From positions 1-64,000 of the forward strand of contig JAAFIV010000005.1 of NCBI GenBank assembly GCA_013298775.1: a stretch of 64,000 bases of DNA. Direction: 5' to 3'. Source of the stretch: Ignavibacteria bacterium (GTDB taxonomy: Bacteria; Bacteroidota; Ignavibacteria; Kapaibacteriales; UBA4661). Made by a program: the position numbers and the translations under genes. This document shows, piece by piece, positions 45,100 through 54,394 of the stretch. The notes beneath the pieces are model-generated. The model was not told where the DNA came from. It saw nothing but the letters and a program-made list of their open reading frames with translations, and made no database searches. The number at the start of each line of letters is the position of its first letter. Within the stretch, counting starts at the first letter, position 1.

Positions 45100-46961
45100 A
45101 CTCGAAAATGCTCAACCATGCGCCGAAGCTGCTCTGCAAGCTGTCGGATATTGGTAGAAAATTGCGCAATTTGTACGGTATCTTTTGCTGTTTGGCGACC
45201 AATCGCGCTCATTTCGCCAACGCCATTTGCAATCTGCTTCCCACGCGAAAGCTGCTGCTCGTTTGCCTCGGCAACAGAACTGATGCGGTGTGCAACGCTT
45301 TCCGATTGTGCTACAATTTGCTGCAATGCCTCACCTGCTTTGAGTGCCAAACCGCGACCACGCTCAACCTGCGCCGAAGCTGCAATCATGCCTTTATTGG
45401 CAATGTCGGTGTCTTTCTGGATGCGCCGCACAATATCACTCACTTCTTTCGTCGCTTCGCTTGTCCGTTCAGCGAGTTTACGTACTTCATCAGCAACAAC
45501 CGCAAAGCCGCGTCCTTGCTCGCCTGCACGGGCGGCTTCGATAGACGCATTCAATGCAAGAAGATTTGTTTGGTCGGCAATTTCGTGAATCACGCCCACA
45601 ATGTCGTTGATGTTATCGCTATTGCCTTTCAGCACGGTGATTGTTGCGCCGAGCTGCCCCACAATCTCCGTAATACGCTGCATTTCTTCAATCGTGAGCT
45701 GTACCACGCTTCCACCCTGCGCCGCGCTGAAACCCGCTCCCAGAGCCTCTTCTACGGCTTTTGTTGCAAGTACATTATTCGAGGCAATCACATCGGTATT
45801 TTGATGCACCATTTCATCAATACTCACCATTTGCGCCTGTTGCTCTTGGGTTGCTGTGGCAATACTTTCTGCGTATTCGGCAATGTGCGAGCTGGCATCG
45901 GCGGTAGTTTCAATCGCACCCATCAGTTGCGAAATAAGGTCTTGCAGGGTTTGTACAACGCTGTTAAATCCTTCGTACAATTCGCCAATTTCATCGCGGT
46001 TTGCGATTGCCAAGCGTGTACGTAAGTCGCCAAAACTGAATTGCTCCATTGCCTCCAATGCCGTACCAACACTTGCTTGTAAGTATAGTTTTTCCTTTTC
46101 CGAAGTCTCCACCGCAAGACGCACTTTCTCCTCCACGCTTGCTTTTTCAGCGCGAACATCCTCCAAACCTTTGCGAATACTTGCCACCATGGCATTGAAG
46201 GATTGTGCCAAACTGCCCAGCTCGTCTCGCGTCGTAACCCGCACCGTTACTTGTGTTTCGCCCGATGCCACTGCTTTTGCGGCATGGTCGAGATATTGAA
46301 TTGGTCTGCCGATAAGCCGCGCAAGCCACCAACCAAGCGCGATTGCAGCAATAAGTGCAATCACGGTAAATGCAAAAAGCTGTATTTGTAAGGCGCGAAA
46401 CCGCTTCATGCTTGCTTCTTTTGCCTCTTGTGCCGCAAGGAGTTTGGACTTTGTGAAATTATTCAACGCCATAAACATTCCCCGTGAGGCTTTCGCGCCC
46501 GCTCCGAAGCGATAATATTGCAATGCTGCCTCTGAATCGCCGTTCTCAGCGAGGCGCATGACCTCAGAAAATGTTGTTTTGAAAAATGTAACACTATCCT
46601 GCAACATTCGATATTGTGCGGCTTCTGCGTCACTGTCAATAAACTCTTTGTACCGCGCTGTGGACGTATCAAGCATTTTATACATCTGATTATTGACGGC
46701 ATTTCTCATTTTTTCTACTTCTGCCGAATCCTTGATAAGCATGAAATTCAGCGCGTACACTCGTGTTCGCTGATATGCTTCGGTCAAGCGAAAAAGGTAG
46801 GAAAGCGGCATGAATTGACGCTCGTACATGGTTTCTGCATTTTGCGCCATCGTCGAGGTGGCGGTATATCCAATCATACCCGCACCAACAACAAACGACG
46901 ACACCAGCACAAATCCAACAATGAGTTTTGTTTGAATAGAAAGATGGCGAAACCATTCCAT
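45096..46961 (-). CDS. Methyl-accepting chemotaxis protein
   Basis: 621 residues. Membrane helix near residues 12-32 ([20 protein letters not shown]), a periplasmic four-helix-bundle sensor, and a second helix around 190-212 ([20 protein letters not shown]). A HAMP domain follows, with [17 protein letters not shown]. The long cytoplasmic coiled coil has the signalling tip [20 protein letters not shown] followed by [18 protein letters not shown]. It would signal through CheA/CheW to motility or another output; no che genes are nearby. AGAAGGAG precedes the ATG. Confidence 0.95.
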   Translation of the reverse strand: MEWFRHLSIQTKLIVGFVLVSSFVVGAGMIGYTATSTMAQNAETMYERQFMPLSYLFRLTEAYQRTRVYALNFMLIKDSAEVEKMRNAVNNQMYKMLDTSTARYKEFIDSDAEAAQYRMLQDSVTFFKTTFSEVMRLAENGDSEAALQYYRFGAGAKASRGMFMALNNFTKSKLLAAQEAKEASMKRFRALQIQLFAFTVIALIAAIALGWWLARLIGRPIQYLDHAAKAVASGETQVTVRVTTRDELGSLAQSFNAMVASIRKGLEDVRAEKASVEEKVRLAVETSEKEKLYLQASVGTALEAMEQFSFGDLRTRLAIANRDEIGELYEGFNSVVQTLQDLISQLMGAIETTADASSHIAEYAESIATATQEQQAQMVSIDEMVHQNTDVIASNNVLATKAVEEALGAGFSAAQGGSVVQLTIEEMQRITEIVGQLGATITVLKGNSDNINDIVGVIHEIADQTNLLALNASIEAARAGEQGRGFAVVADEVRKLAERTSEATKEVSDIVRRIQKDTDIANKGMIAASAQVERGRGLALKAGEALQQIVAQSESVAHRISSVAEANEQQLSRGKQIANGVGEMSAIGRQTAKDTVQIAQFSTNIRQLAEQLRRMVEHFRV

Positions 46962-47151
46962 AAAGCACGCTCCTTCTGAAGTAGGATTCGGAAAATAAAA
47001 ACCGCGACATGGAAGCCTTATCGTTGTTGCAACAAAGCACCTACAACGCTGAAAATCGTGGCGGAACTACAAATCGTATCGTATGCGACAATGTATTAAG
47101 AAGAATCACATTTTGGAAGGGGAAAGTTTGCGCAGGGCATTTTATGAAAAT

Positions 47152-48711
47152 TTACGGCAGAATTTTTTTTGCCAATAAACCCATCGCACGGCGGTCGGTG
47201 CTGCCTTTGGGCGTGAGCAGCCAGTCGGAAGGAGAAAGGAGAAGAATATGGTCGAAAAAATCAACAGGAACGCCACAAAGCAAGCTACAATCACGTTTCC
47301 AAGTCTGCTCGCTTTGTGTGGTGATTGTATGTATCGGCGTGAGACCAAGAAGAATACTACATGTTTCGCCCGTGTGCGTGAACACCATGCAATACTGCAC
47401 GTCCTCGAAAGCCGCTTGAATACGTGCTTCCCAGTGAACCGCAGGAATAAAACGACCATTGGCAAGTTTGAAATTGTCATCGCTGCGCCCGACAAAGAAA
47501 TATCCGTCCAATGCCGTATCATTACTTGTCTCTGGGCTTACAGCACGAACAATATCCCCCGTGCTGTGCCATCGGTCCATTGGCAATGCTTCAAAGCCGC
47601 GTTCATGCGTCCATTCACCGATACAGGCATTCGCGCCGCGAAATTCCAGCACGGAATCAGCATTCACACGAACATCGCAGCCAAGCGGCTTTGGAAGCGG
47701 TTTTCCGAGATAATGCGCCGCCCACACGCCTGGCGCACCGAGCGTAATTCCGGGCGAGGCTTCCGTTTGCCCATAGCCCACACGGAGTTTGGTTTGGCGC
47801 AGAAGCGGGACAATTTCTTCGTGTACTGGCGCACCGCCAATCACGCCGCCCTGTAAGCCGCACAGAAAGCTGCGTCCGCGTTCTGATTCCGCTAAACGCC
47901 GCACTAAAAGCGGCACCATTGAGCAATGTGTGATAGAATGAGCCTCCGCAAGCGATAAAAGTGCCTCTGTATCGCGTCCACCGTGCGCATCGCGGACAAG
48001 CTCTGCGCCAGCAAAGAATGCAGGTAAAAAATCAATGAGCAAGCCAAAAGCATGATGCAAGGGCAAGACCGACAGAACACGCGCCGCAGGGTACTGTTGG
48101 ACAAAGCTGCTTGAAGATTCTACAAGGTTTGTATGGTCAATCTGAGATGGCGGATGAGCTTGCGAACTAAATTGCTCATGAACTTGCACACTAGATTGCA
48201 CACTAGATTGCACATTAGGCTGCAAGCCAAGTTCGGGTAAATGACTCTCCAATACCGCGAGAATGTTCGTATCAGAAAGTGCGAACCAACGAGGCTGGGA
48301 AGTTGTGCCAGAGCTGGCGAGAAGTAAGCGAATATCAGCGTTTGGTGCTTGCGATGCCACTCGCGGTGTCAATGTACACTCGGTTTCATTTGCGGTGATA
48401 ATTGCACTCACATCAAGCAATGAAGCGGCTTCTAAAGGATCAAGATTTGGTGGACACAGCGCGAGTGAGCAGCGTTCCCACAATCCCGCAAGCAGAACCG
48501 CAACAAAGCTCCGCGAAGGCGGCAACACAACAAGGATGCGGCTTCCAGCAGAGAGATGATGTTGCCGAAAAATATTCACCCATTCTCGCATAGAAAACCA
48601 CAGCGAAGCCGCAGGAAGAATGCCATCCTCAAAAACGAGGAGCGGATAGGCTTGCTGAAACAAACGAGCATAAAGGCGTTCTTGCCAGATATGGCGAGGC
48701 TTTGAGGTCAT
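47152..48711 (-). CDS. AMP-forming acyl/aryl-CoA ligase-like protein
   Basis: 519 residues from the ATG at 48711. Motifs of the acyl-adenylate family: P-loop-like LLLASSGTTSQPRWFALS (with Arg where the conserved Lys usually stands), VGYGQTEASPGITLG and YFVGRSDDNFKLANGRF. The C-terminal subdomain is short and ends TDRRAMGLLAKKILP. The N-terminal part is divergent, and a VQSSVQ repeat lies around residue 170 in a surface loop. It probably adenylates a carboxylic acid, perhaps aromatic or fatty. No tyrosine ammonia-lyase or polyketide genes are adjacent, so the substrate is open. Confidence 0.85.
   Translation of the reverse strand: MTSKPRHIWQERLYARLFQQAYPLLVFEDGILPAASLWFSMREWVNIFRQHHLSAGSRILVVLPPSRSFVAVLLAGLWERCSLALCPPNLDPLEAASLLDVSAIITANETECTLTPRVASQAPNADIRLLLASSGTTSQPRWFALSDTNILAVLESHLPELGLQPNVQSSVQSSVQVHEQFSSQAHPPSQIDHTNLVESSSSFVQQYPAARVLSVLPLHHAFGLLIDFLPAFFAGAELVRDAHGGRDTEALLSLAEAHSITHCSMVPLLVRRLAESERGRSFLCGLQGGVIGGAPVHEEIVPLLRQTKLRVGYGQTEASPGITLGAPGVWAAHYLGKPLPKPLGCDVRVNADSVLEFRGANACIGEWTHERGFEALPMDRWHSTGDIVRAVSPETSNDTALDGYFFVGRSDDNFKLANGRFIPAVHWEARIQAAFEDVQYCMVFTHTGETCSILLGLTPIHTITTQSEQTWKRDCSLLCGVPVDFFDHILLLSPSDWLLTPKGSTDRRAMGLLAKKILP
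48180..48225 (-). repeat. 12-bp coding tandem repeat (QSSV) in the AMP ligase gene
   Basis: Three to four near-identical 12-bp units (GCACACTAGATT on the plus strand) encode the loop QPNVQSSVQSSVQ. They are in frame and close to the nucleotide-binding motif. Confidence 0.85.
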
Positions 48712-48842
48712 TTTTATTATGATGGATAACGCAAGACTTGGCTTGGATATCACGTAGTTTGGGAAGGATTTGGAAACGCTGATTTCTCGGATGTAGAGAT
48801 TCTGAACATGCTTGCAAGCCTTGAATTTACGATAGTTGTACT

Positions 48843-49499
48843 TCAACTTTTCAGCTTTTGTGGTGCATCTAGCCAATAGATCACTCCGCAAATCACGAAG
48901 GGAATACATATCCAATTAACCACGATTGCGGCAGAGTTTGGTGCTTCGGTGCCGAAAAGTTGAGTCTGAATTTGTGCCACTGCAAGAAGCAGCAAGAACC
49001 CGATAACTACAAATTTTTTGAAGGGTTTTGATGATGTTGAAGAGCGCAGATATAGTCCAAGTCCGACTGCAGTAATCAGCATTTCGAGCGTAAGCGCGAG
49101 ATTCATATTTTGCCAAAGTCCCAAGCCAATTTTGGGAGAATCATTGCCCAAAAGCGGGATGATGGGAACGTGAACAAGTGCATCTAAGGCAACATGAGAG
49201 ACAAAAGCAATTCCTAGTAACAGCCCTGTTTGCCGACTTTTGGTGACTTTTGAACTAACGATAAAAATCGCACTTCCCCACACGATGGTCGCCAAAATTC
49301 CATGCGAAAAAGGAAAGAGAAACGTCATAAAATGCACTTCCGCATAGTTGCTCGGCACCTGCACCGACTCAAGACCCAGCATGACAAATATGCCCAAAAG
49401 CATATCAGCAAAAAGCGCGAAAAATACTGTCCACGCAATATTTATCTGTGGCTGAACTCGCTTCAAACCTAGTCCTACGCCGATGTGTCCTACAAACAT
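48843..49499 (-). CDS. Integral membrane protein, possibly YdjM-like
   Basis: 218 residues from the ATG at 49499, with about six hydrophobic helices. Polar residues recur in the first helices: MFVGHIGVGLGLKRV, FFALFADMLLG, FPFSHGILATIVWGS and FVSHVALDALVHVP. This His/Asp spacing resembles the membrane-bound YdjM-type putative metal-dependent hydrolases, but similarity is only in pattern. It is transcribed in the same direction as the AMP ligase, 130 bp upstream. Confidence 0.65.
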   Translation of the reverse strand: MFVGHIGVGLGLKRVQPQINIAWTVFFALFADMLLGIFVMLGLESVQVPSNYAEVHFMTFLFPFSHGILATIVWGSAIFIVSSKVTKSRQTGLLLGIAFVSHVALDALVHVPIIPLLGNDSPKIGLGLWQNMNLALTLEMLITAVGLGLYLRSSTSSKPFKKFVVIGFLLLLAVAQIQTQLFGTEAPNSAAIVVNWICIPFVICGVIYWLDAPQKLKS

Positions 49500-49766
49500 T
49501 TGTCTCTCGCTGTTATTGTTTCCGAATTTGTTGTTGGGAAATTTACGAAAAAATTTGCGCAATACCATTTCCGTATATGCCTTCTGTATATGCCATGGTG
49601 AATGGGAATACAGTAGGCTGCTACGACTTTTTTACGACAACGATTGTAATATCATTCTACGGACGCGCCGCTCATCCTCAAGCCGCACCAATGCTTACAA
49701 GCGCATCGCGCTCAAAGGCAAACACTTTGAGACGACCAATTGAGCGACGTACATACCCGCCACAAA

Positions 49767-50942
49767 TTACTCCTGCCGCAAAATGCGCCGAATATCCAGC
49801 GCGAGCGTGGTAAGTGCCAGAGAAACGCTCACATTGCGCCGCACATGATGAATCGTGCGCTCTATCGCCAGCGCGACAGCATCCAGATTGCCGCTTGTAC
49901 CAAATTTCGCTACAAACTTCTTCAAATCTTCTACTTGGTCAATGTTAATGACGCTGCCTTCATAATCCGATACCGAAAGCGTGTAAGCATCGCGTATCCA
50001 GACGAGTAGTAGAATCAGCATTCGCTCGAGCTTGGAGCGGTCTTTGTCGCCTGAAGCAGCGCGGGAATTGCCAGAAATATTGCTGAGTTCATGCGTAAAT
50101 TTCAGCACAAAACGCGGCGTGAGAATGATGCGGAGTAAATTCACAATATCCACCCGAAGCTGGCGCAAATCCTCGCCCATAAGTTCACAGGCTTTGGAAT
50201 AACTGCCGTCGGCAAGCCGCGCAATGAGGCGGGCTTCCTCCATCGGCACGCTTTCGCGCTCGTGCAGAGCGCGGGCAATATCTTCATCGAAGAGCGCGTC
50301 GCAGCGAATTTGCTGACAGCGTGAAAGAATTGTTGATAAAATCTGCTCTTTGCGCGACGAAGTGAGAATAATCGTCACCTCCGCATTTGGCTCTTCCAGC
50401 GTTTTCAGGAACGCATTGGCGGCTTCTTGGTTCATTGCATCGGCTTCGGAAATAATCACAAAACGTCGCCCGCCTTGCGGAGAACTCATTGCGATTTGCT
50501 TTTTCACTTCCCGAATAGATGCAATGCGTATTTGTGCGGCATTCGGGATGGTGATGTTGTGATACGGATTTTCCGATTTGCGCCGCAACTGCTCTTGAAT
50601 AAGCTGAATTTGGTCATCGGTGAGGCGCAGCAAGGGCGACGTGCCTTTTTCCTCGCTGCTCGTGCTTTTGCCTGCTGGGAGCGAAAAAATAAACTGAATG
50701 TTCGGATGCTGCAAATGCGAGGCTTGCAGGCAACTTTTGCACTCGCCACAGGCTTCGGTGCGCCCTTCGCGCTCTTGCAGATTATCGCAATTCAGCGTCT
50801 TGGCAAATTCCAACGCAAGCGCGTCCTTGCCAATACCTTCCGCGCCCCAAAAGCAGTACGCATGGGCAATGCGCCGCTCGGCGATTGCTCGCTGAAGGAT
50901 ATTTTTTACACGCTCTTGACCAATGATTTCTTGCCATGCCAT
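49767..50942 (-). CDS. holB: DNA polymerase III delta' subunit
   Basis: 391 residues from the ATG at 50942 (upstream open frame is a family B repeat). A clamp-loader ATPase subunit: FWGAEGIGKDALALEFAKTL as Walker A, a zinc module with CGECKSC and an upstream Cys, FVIISEADAMNQEAANAFL (with degenerate Walker B), and TIILTSSRKEQILSTILSRC, the SRC motif of clamp loaders. It helps load the beta clamp at the replication fork. A C-terminal domain of about 150 residues is helical. The neighbouring polA is a second replication gene on the same strand. Confidence 0.9.
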   Translation of the reverse strand: MAWQEIIGQERVKNILQRAIAERRIAHAYCFWGAEGIGKDALALEFAKTLNCDNLQEREGRTEACGECKSCLQASHLQHPNIQFIFSLPAGKSTSSEEKGTSPLLRLTDDQIQLIQEQLRRKSENPYHNITIPNAAQIRIASIREVKKQIAMSSPQGGRRFVIISEADAMNQEAANAFLKTLEEPNAEVTIILTSSRKEQILSTILSRCQQIRCDALFDEDIARALHERESVPMEEARLIARLADGSYSKACELMGEDLRQLRVDIVNLLRIILTPRFVLKFTHELSNISGNSRAASGDKDRSKLERMLILLLVWIRDAYTLSVSDYEGSVINIDQVEDLKKFVAKFGTSGNLDAVALAIERTIHHVRRNVSVSLALTTLALDIRRILRQE

Positions 50943-51017
50943 AGATTTTCTGCGGTTTTGGGGGTGATTTGATTGAGTTTTTGCTCTTATTTCTTCAGTG
51001 CATAAAAATTCTTCAAT

Positions 51018-51095
51018 AGTGGCACAGACATTCTTGTCTGTGAGTGTTGATACGGGATTCAAGCGTAGAACACAGACAGGAATGTCTGTGCCACT
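51018..51095. repeat. Family B palindromic element, copy 5
   Basis: 78 bp, arms AGTGGCACAGACATTCTTGT and its complement with one or two mismatches. It lies between holB and polA. Confidence 0.9.
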
Positions 51096-51176
51096 GAGGT
51101 CAAATTTTCTGAAGCCTCCAAGAATTTAGGATGACATAAAAATTCATCCCTCAGCCCTCAAATTTCATCCTTTCCT

Positions 51177-54131
51177 CTAGTGCGCTTCCGCCCAATTCCG
51201 CCCTGTTCCCATTTCCACGACAACTGGCACAGAACCCAGTTCCAATGCGCCTTCCATGCACCGCTTTACAAGCGGCATGAGCGCGTCTTCTTCGCCCCGT
51301 TCTACTTCAAAAACGAGTTCGTCGTGAATTTGCAAGAGCATTCGAGAACGCACGCCAAGCCGCTTCATTTCTACGTGGACGGCTATCATGGCGCGTTTCA
51401 TCATGTCGGCAGCCGTGCCTTGAATGGGCATATTGATTGCGGCGCGTTCGGCGGCGGTGCGAGCGACGCGGTTCGCGCTGGTGATGTCGGGGAAGTAGCA
51501 TCTGCGCCCTGCGAGCGTGGTCGCAAAGCCCTTTTCCCGCACCGATGCGATTGTTTGGTCAATGTATTCTCGAATGCGCGGATATTTTGCAAAGTAATTG
51601 TCAATAATTGTTTTGCCTTCGCCGCGTGGAATCTTGAGTTGTTGCGCCAGTCCGAACGCGCCTTGTCCGTACATTACGCCAAAATTCACGGTCTTTGCAA
51701 TGCGGCGTTGCTGCTTGTCCACCGCCTTTACGTCCACGCCAAACAGCACTGAAGCCGTTGCCGCGTGTACGTCCAAGCCCTGCTGGAATGCGCTTGTCAG
51801 CGTTTCGTCGCCGCAAATGTGCGCCATGATGCGGAGTTCAATTTGCGAATAATCCGCCGAAAGCAGCACTGTATCTGGTCTGGAGGCAATAAACGCTTTG
51901 CGAATTTCCATACCAAGTTCTGTGCGAATGGGAATATTTTGCAAATTCGGCTCGACGGAGGAAAGCCGTCCTGTGTTCGTGGTGGTTTGGTTGTAGGTCG
52001 TGTGAATGCGCTTCGTTACTGGGTTTACGGCACGTGGTAATGCTTCGACGTAGGTGGATTGGAGCTTGGTTAATTGCCGATATTCCAGCATCAGTTCCGC
52101 AATCGGGTGTTCGGCGGCAAGTTCTTCCAAGACCGATGAATCCGTGCTGTAGCCTGTTTTGGTCTTTTTCACGGCGGGAATTTGCATTTTGTCAAACAAA
52201 ATATCGCCGAGTTGTTTGGGTGAATCCACGTTAAATTCCACGCCCGCCGCTTGCCAGATGGCGGCTTTCAAGCCTTCGGTCTGTGTGCGAATCATGGTGG
52301 AAATTGAACCAAGCGCACCCGTATCAATCGCAATGCCATTGCTTTCCATTGTGGTTAAAACTTCCACAAGCGGAAACTCAACCGTGTCGGCAAAGCCGCG
52401 CAAATGCTCGCGTTCAAGCTGTGGCGCGAGTATGTCCGCCAAACGCAAGGTTACATCTGCATCTTCCGCCGCATACTCCGCAATCCGCTCCAATTCTACC
52501 TCCGCCATAGAACGCTGCTCTTTTTTCTTTTCGCCAATGAGCGAGGAAATAGGAATAGGGCGGTATTGCAGCCAGCGTTCCGCCAGAGCGTCCATGCCGT
52601 GCTGGGTTGCGGGATTCAGCACATAGCTTGCCAGCATTGTATCAAAGCTCACGGGCGCAACATTCACGCCGAACCGCTTCAAGACTAACAAATCAAACTT
52701 CGCATTCTGCCCACACTTAGGAACGGTGGGGCTTTCGAGCAAAGCCTTTAAAGGATGAGGTATGATGGCTGAGGGCTGAGGATTTGTCTGGGAAGGTTCT
52801 TGTTTGCTGGCTTCTGGTGGGGTTTGGTCGAACATATTGGCTTGTGCGCCTGTGTTTGCATTCACACCCTCACCCAGCCCTCTCCCAGAGGGAGAGGGCT
52901 TTGTAGCTGCTTCTTCTTCTTGACTCTCCTTCTCTTGCCCCTCGCCCTCTGGGAGAGGGGTTGGGGTGAGGGTCTGAAACGCACTCATTGGCACATAAAA
53001 TGCTCTTCCCACCGCACCGCACAAGGAAATACCGACCAAATCACACGACATTGTATCCAGCGAGGTTGTTTCTGTGTCGAAAGCAAGGAGTGGTGCGCTT
53101 TGTAGCTCTTGCACCATTGCGGCAACTTTCTCCTCTGTGTCGGCAATGATATATTCATGCGGCACATCGCGCAAGGTTTTGAGCGCAGTTTGGGCGATTG
53201 GCGCAGCGACAGACTCATTGCCCGAAACGCCAGCACTCACGCGCTGTTCGACGCTTTCTTTCACAAACTTCGGGAGCATAGAGCGAAAGCCCAAATCAAG
53301 GAAAAAGGTGCGGAGTTCGTCGGTATTTGGCTCGCGGCGGGCGAAGTCGGTGAGCGCGGTTTCGATAGGAACGTCGGTGTGGATGGTAACAAGTTCGCGG
53401 GAGAGCATTGCCATATCGCGGTCGGCTTCGAGTTTCTTGCGCACGGCTTCTTTACTGATGTTGGCGAGATTTGCATACACATTCTCCACGCTGCCAAACT
53501 CCTGAATAAGCGGCGTTGCGGTCTTCTCGCCAATGCCCTTCACGCCCGGCACGTTGTCGGAGGAATCGCCAATGAGCGCGAGCAGCTCTATTACTTGCTC
53601 CGGCGCGACACCGAATTTTTTGTGAACGCCCTCAATGTCCATCACATCATATTCGCCCATCGAAAAGCCCGGACGTAGCAATTTTACGTGGTCGTTCACG
53701 AGTTGGCAATAATCTTTATCGCTGGTAACGCAGTAAATGTCAAGGTTTGCGCCCGATTTATCGCCCGCAAAACGTTTGGTGAGCGTTCCGACAATATCAT
53801 CCGCCTCGTAGCCCGCAAGTTCGATTTGCGTAATGTTCAGCAATTGTATCATTTCCTTGATGCGGGCAAGCTGTGGTCCGAGTTCGGGCGGAAATTCAGG
53901 GCGGTGCGCTTTGTATTTCTCAAACATTTCATGCCGGAATGTTGGCGCGGCAGTATCGAACGCAATGCAGATAAAATCAGGCTTTTCCTTGTTCAACAAG
54001 GTGGAAAGAATGTTCGCAAAGCCAAAAACTGCGCCCGTGAGTTCGCCGTTTGGAGCTTGCAAGCCCATTTTCGACATGGCGTGGAAGGCGCGGAAAATCA
54101 GGGACATTGCATCAAGAATGAGAAATTTCAT
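51177..54131 (-). CDS. polA: DNA polymerase I with in-frame repeat insertion
   Basis: 984 residues, longer than E. coli PolA (928). Domains in order: 5'-3' exonuclease (about 1-300: LILDAMSLIFRAFHA, AGYEADDIVGTL, LLALIGDSSDNVPGVKGIG); 3'-5' exonuclease with Asp352/Glu354 in LAFDTETTSLD, CGQNAKFDLLVLK and AAEDADVTLRL, so proofreading is probably active; polymerase (DYSQIELRIMAHICGD, TAKVNFGV-like KTVNFGVMYGQ, and HDELVFEVER). Residues about 387-421 are encoded by a family A palindromic element and are absent from ordinary PolA. They sit in a loop of the exonuclease domain, followed by a Pro/Gln-rich stretch before the fold resumes. Confidence 0.96.
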   Translation of the reverse strand: MKFLILDAMSLIFRAFHAMSKMGLQAPNGELTGAVFGFANILSTLLNKEKPDFICIAFDTAAPTFRHEMFEKYKAHRPEFPPELGPQLARIKEMIQLLNITQIELAGYEADDIVGTLTKRFAGDKSGANLDIYCVTSDKDYCQLVNDHVKLLRPGFSMGEYDVMDIEGVHKKFGVAPEQVIELLALIGDSSDNVPGVKGIGEKTATPLIQEFGSVENVYANLANISKEAVRKKLEADRDMAMLSRELVTIHTDVPIETALTDFARREPNTDELRTFFLDLGFRSMLPKFVKESVEQRVSAGVSGNESVAAPIAQTALKTLRDVPHEYIIADTEEKVAAMVQELQSAPLLAFDTETTSLDTMSCDLVGISLCGAVGRAFYVPMSAFQTLTPTPLPEGEGQEKESQEEEAATKPSPSGRGLGEGVNANTGAQANMFDQTPPEASKQEPSQTNPQPSAIIPHPLKALLESPTVPKCGQNAKFDLLVLKRFGVNVAPVSFDTMLASYVLNPATQHGMDALAERWLQYRPIPISSLIGEKKKEQRSMAEVELERIAEYAAEDADVTLRLADILAPQLEREHLRGFADTVEFPLVEVLTTMESNGIAIDTGALGSISTMIRTQTEGLKAAIWQAAGVEFNVDSPKQLGDILFDKMQIPAVKKTKTGYSTDSSVLEELAAEHPIAELMLEYRQLTKLQSTYVEALPRAVNPVTKRIHTTYNQTTTNTGRLSSVEPNLQNIPIRTELGMEIRKAFIASRPDTVLLSADYSQIELRIMAHICGDETLTSAFQQGLDVHAATASVLFGVDVKAVDKQQRRIAKTVNFGVMYGQGAFGLAQQLKIPRGEGKTIIDNYFAKYPRIREYIDQTIASVREKGFATTLAGRRCYFPDITSANRVARTAAERAAINMPIQGTAADMMKRAMIAVHVEMKRLGVRSRMLLQIHDELVFEVERGEEDALMPLVKRCMEGALELGSVPVVVEMGTGRNWAEAH
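52867..52972. repeat. Family A palindromic element inside polA (copy 4)
   Basis: 106 bp with CCCTCACCC at one end, the GGGAGAGGGGTTGGGGTGAG core at the other, and inner CTCTCCC/GGGAGAG blocks. It stays in frame and encodes the stretch from PTPLPEGEG to PSPSGRGLGEG. Confidence 0.92.
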
Positions 54132-54285
54132 AGCGAGAAGTGATTGGGCTGAAGAAACGACGAGAAAGAATTAAAGCGGCATTGCGCCCGCCAAAATACG
54201 ATGAATTCTCCTATTTCAGAACGTCAATGAGCATCATTTTTTTGAGAAGCTCTCTCTCCGCGCCACGTCAGTCATACGTCATAAT

Positions 54286-54323
54286 TTAACATTTTCTTAA
54301 CAGCCTTTAACATCACATTAACA
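54286..54323 (+). promoter_or_regulatory. Four TTAACA hexamers at 11/10/11-bp spacing (Pho-box-like)
   Basis: TTAACA occurs at 54286, 54297, 54307 and 54318, one helical turn apart. OmpR-family phosphate regulators (PhoB/PhoP) bind such direct repeats; B. subtilis PhoP recognises TT(A/T/C)ACA at this period. The array ends about 70 bp upstream of the TlpA-like gene and lies on the far side of the polA start. Confidence 0.6.
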
Positions 54324-54394
54324 CGTGCGTTCAGAACTATTTTTTAGTTTGTACCAATATTTTTTTCACCATTTTTTGAGCGGAGTAAAACACT

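Noticed and set aside
45093-46025. 310-codon plus-strand frame
   Set aside because: Antisense to the chemotaxis receptor signalling domain; the composition is that of a shadow frame.
50943-51062. N-terminal extension of holB by 40 codons
   Set aside because: It translates the family B repeat; the conserved protein starts at the ATG at 50942.
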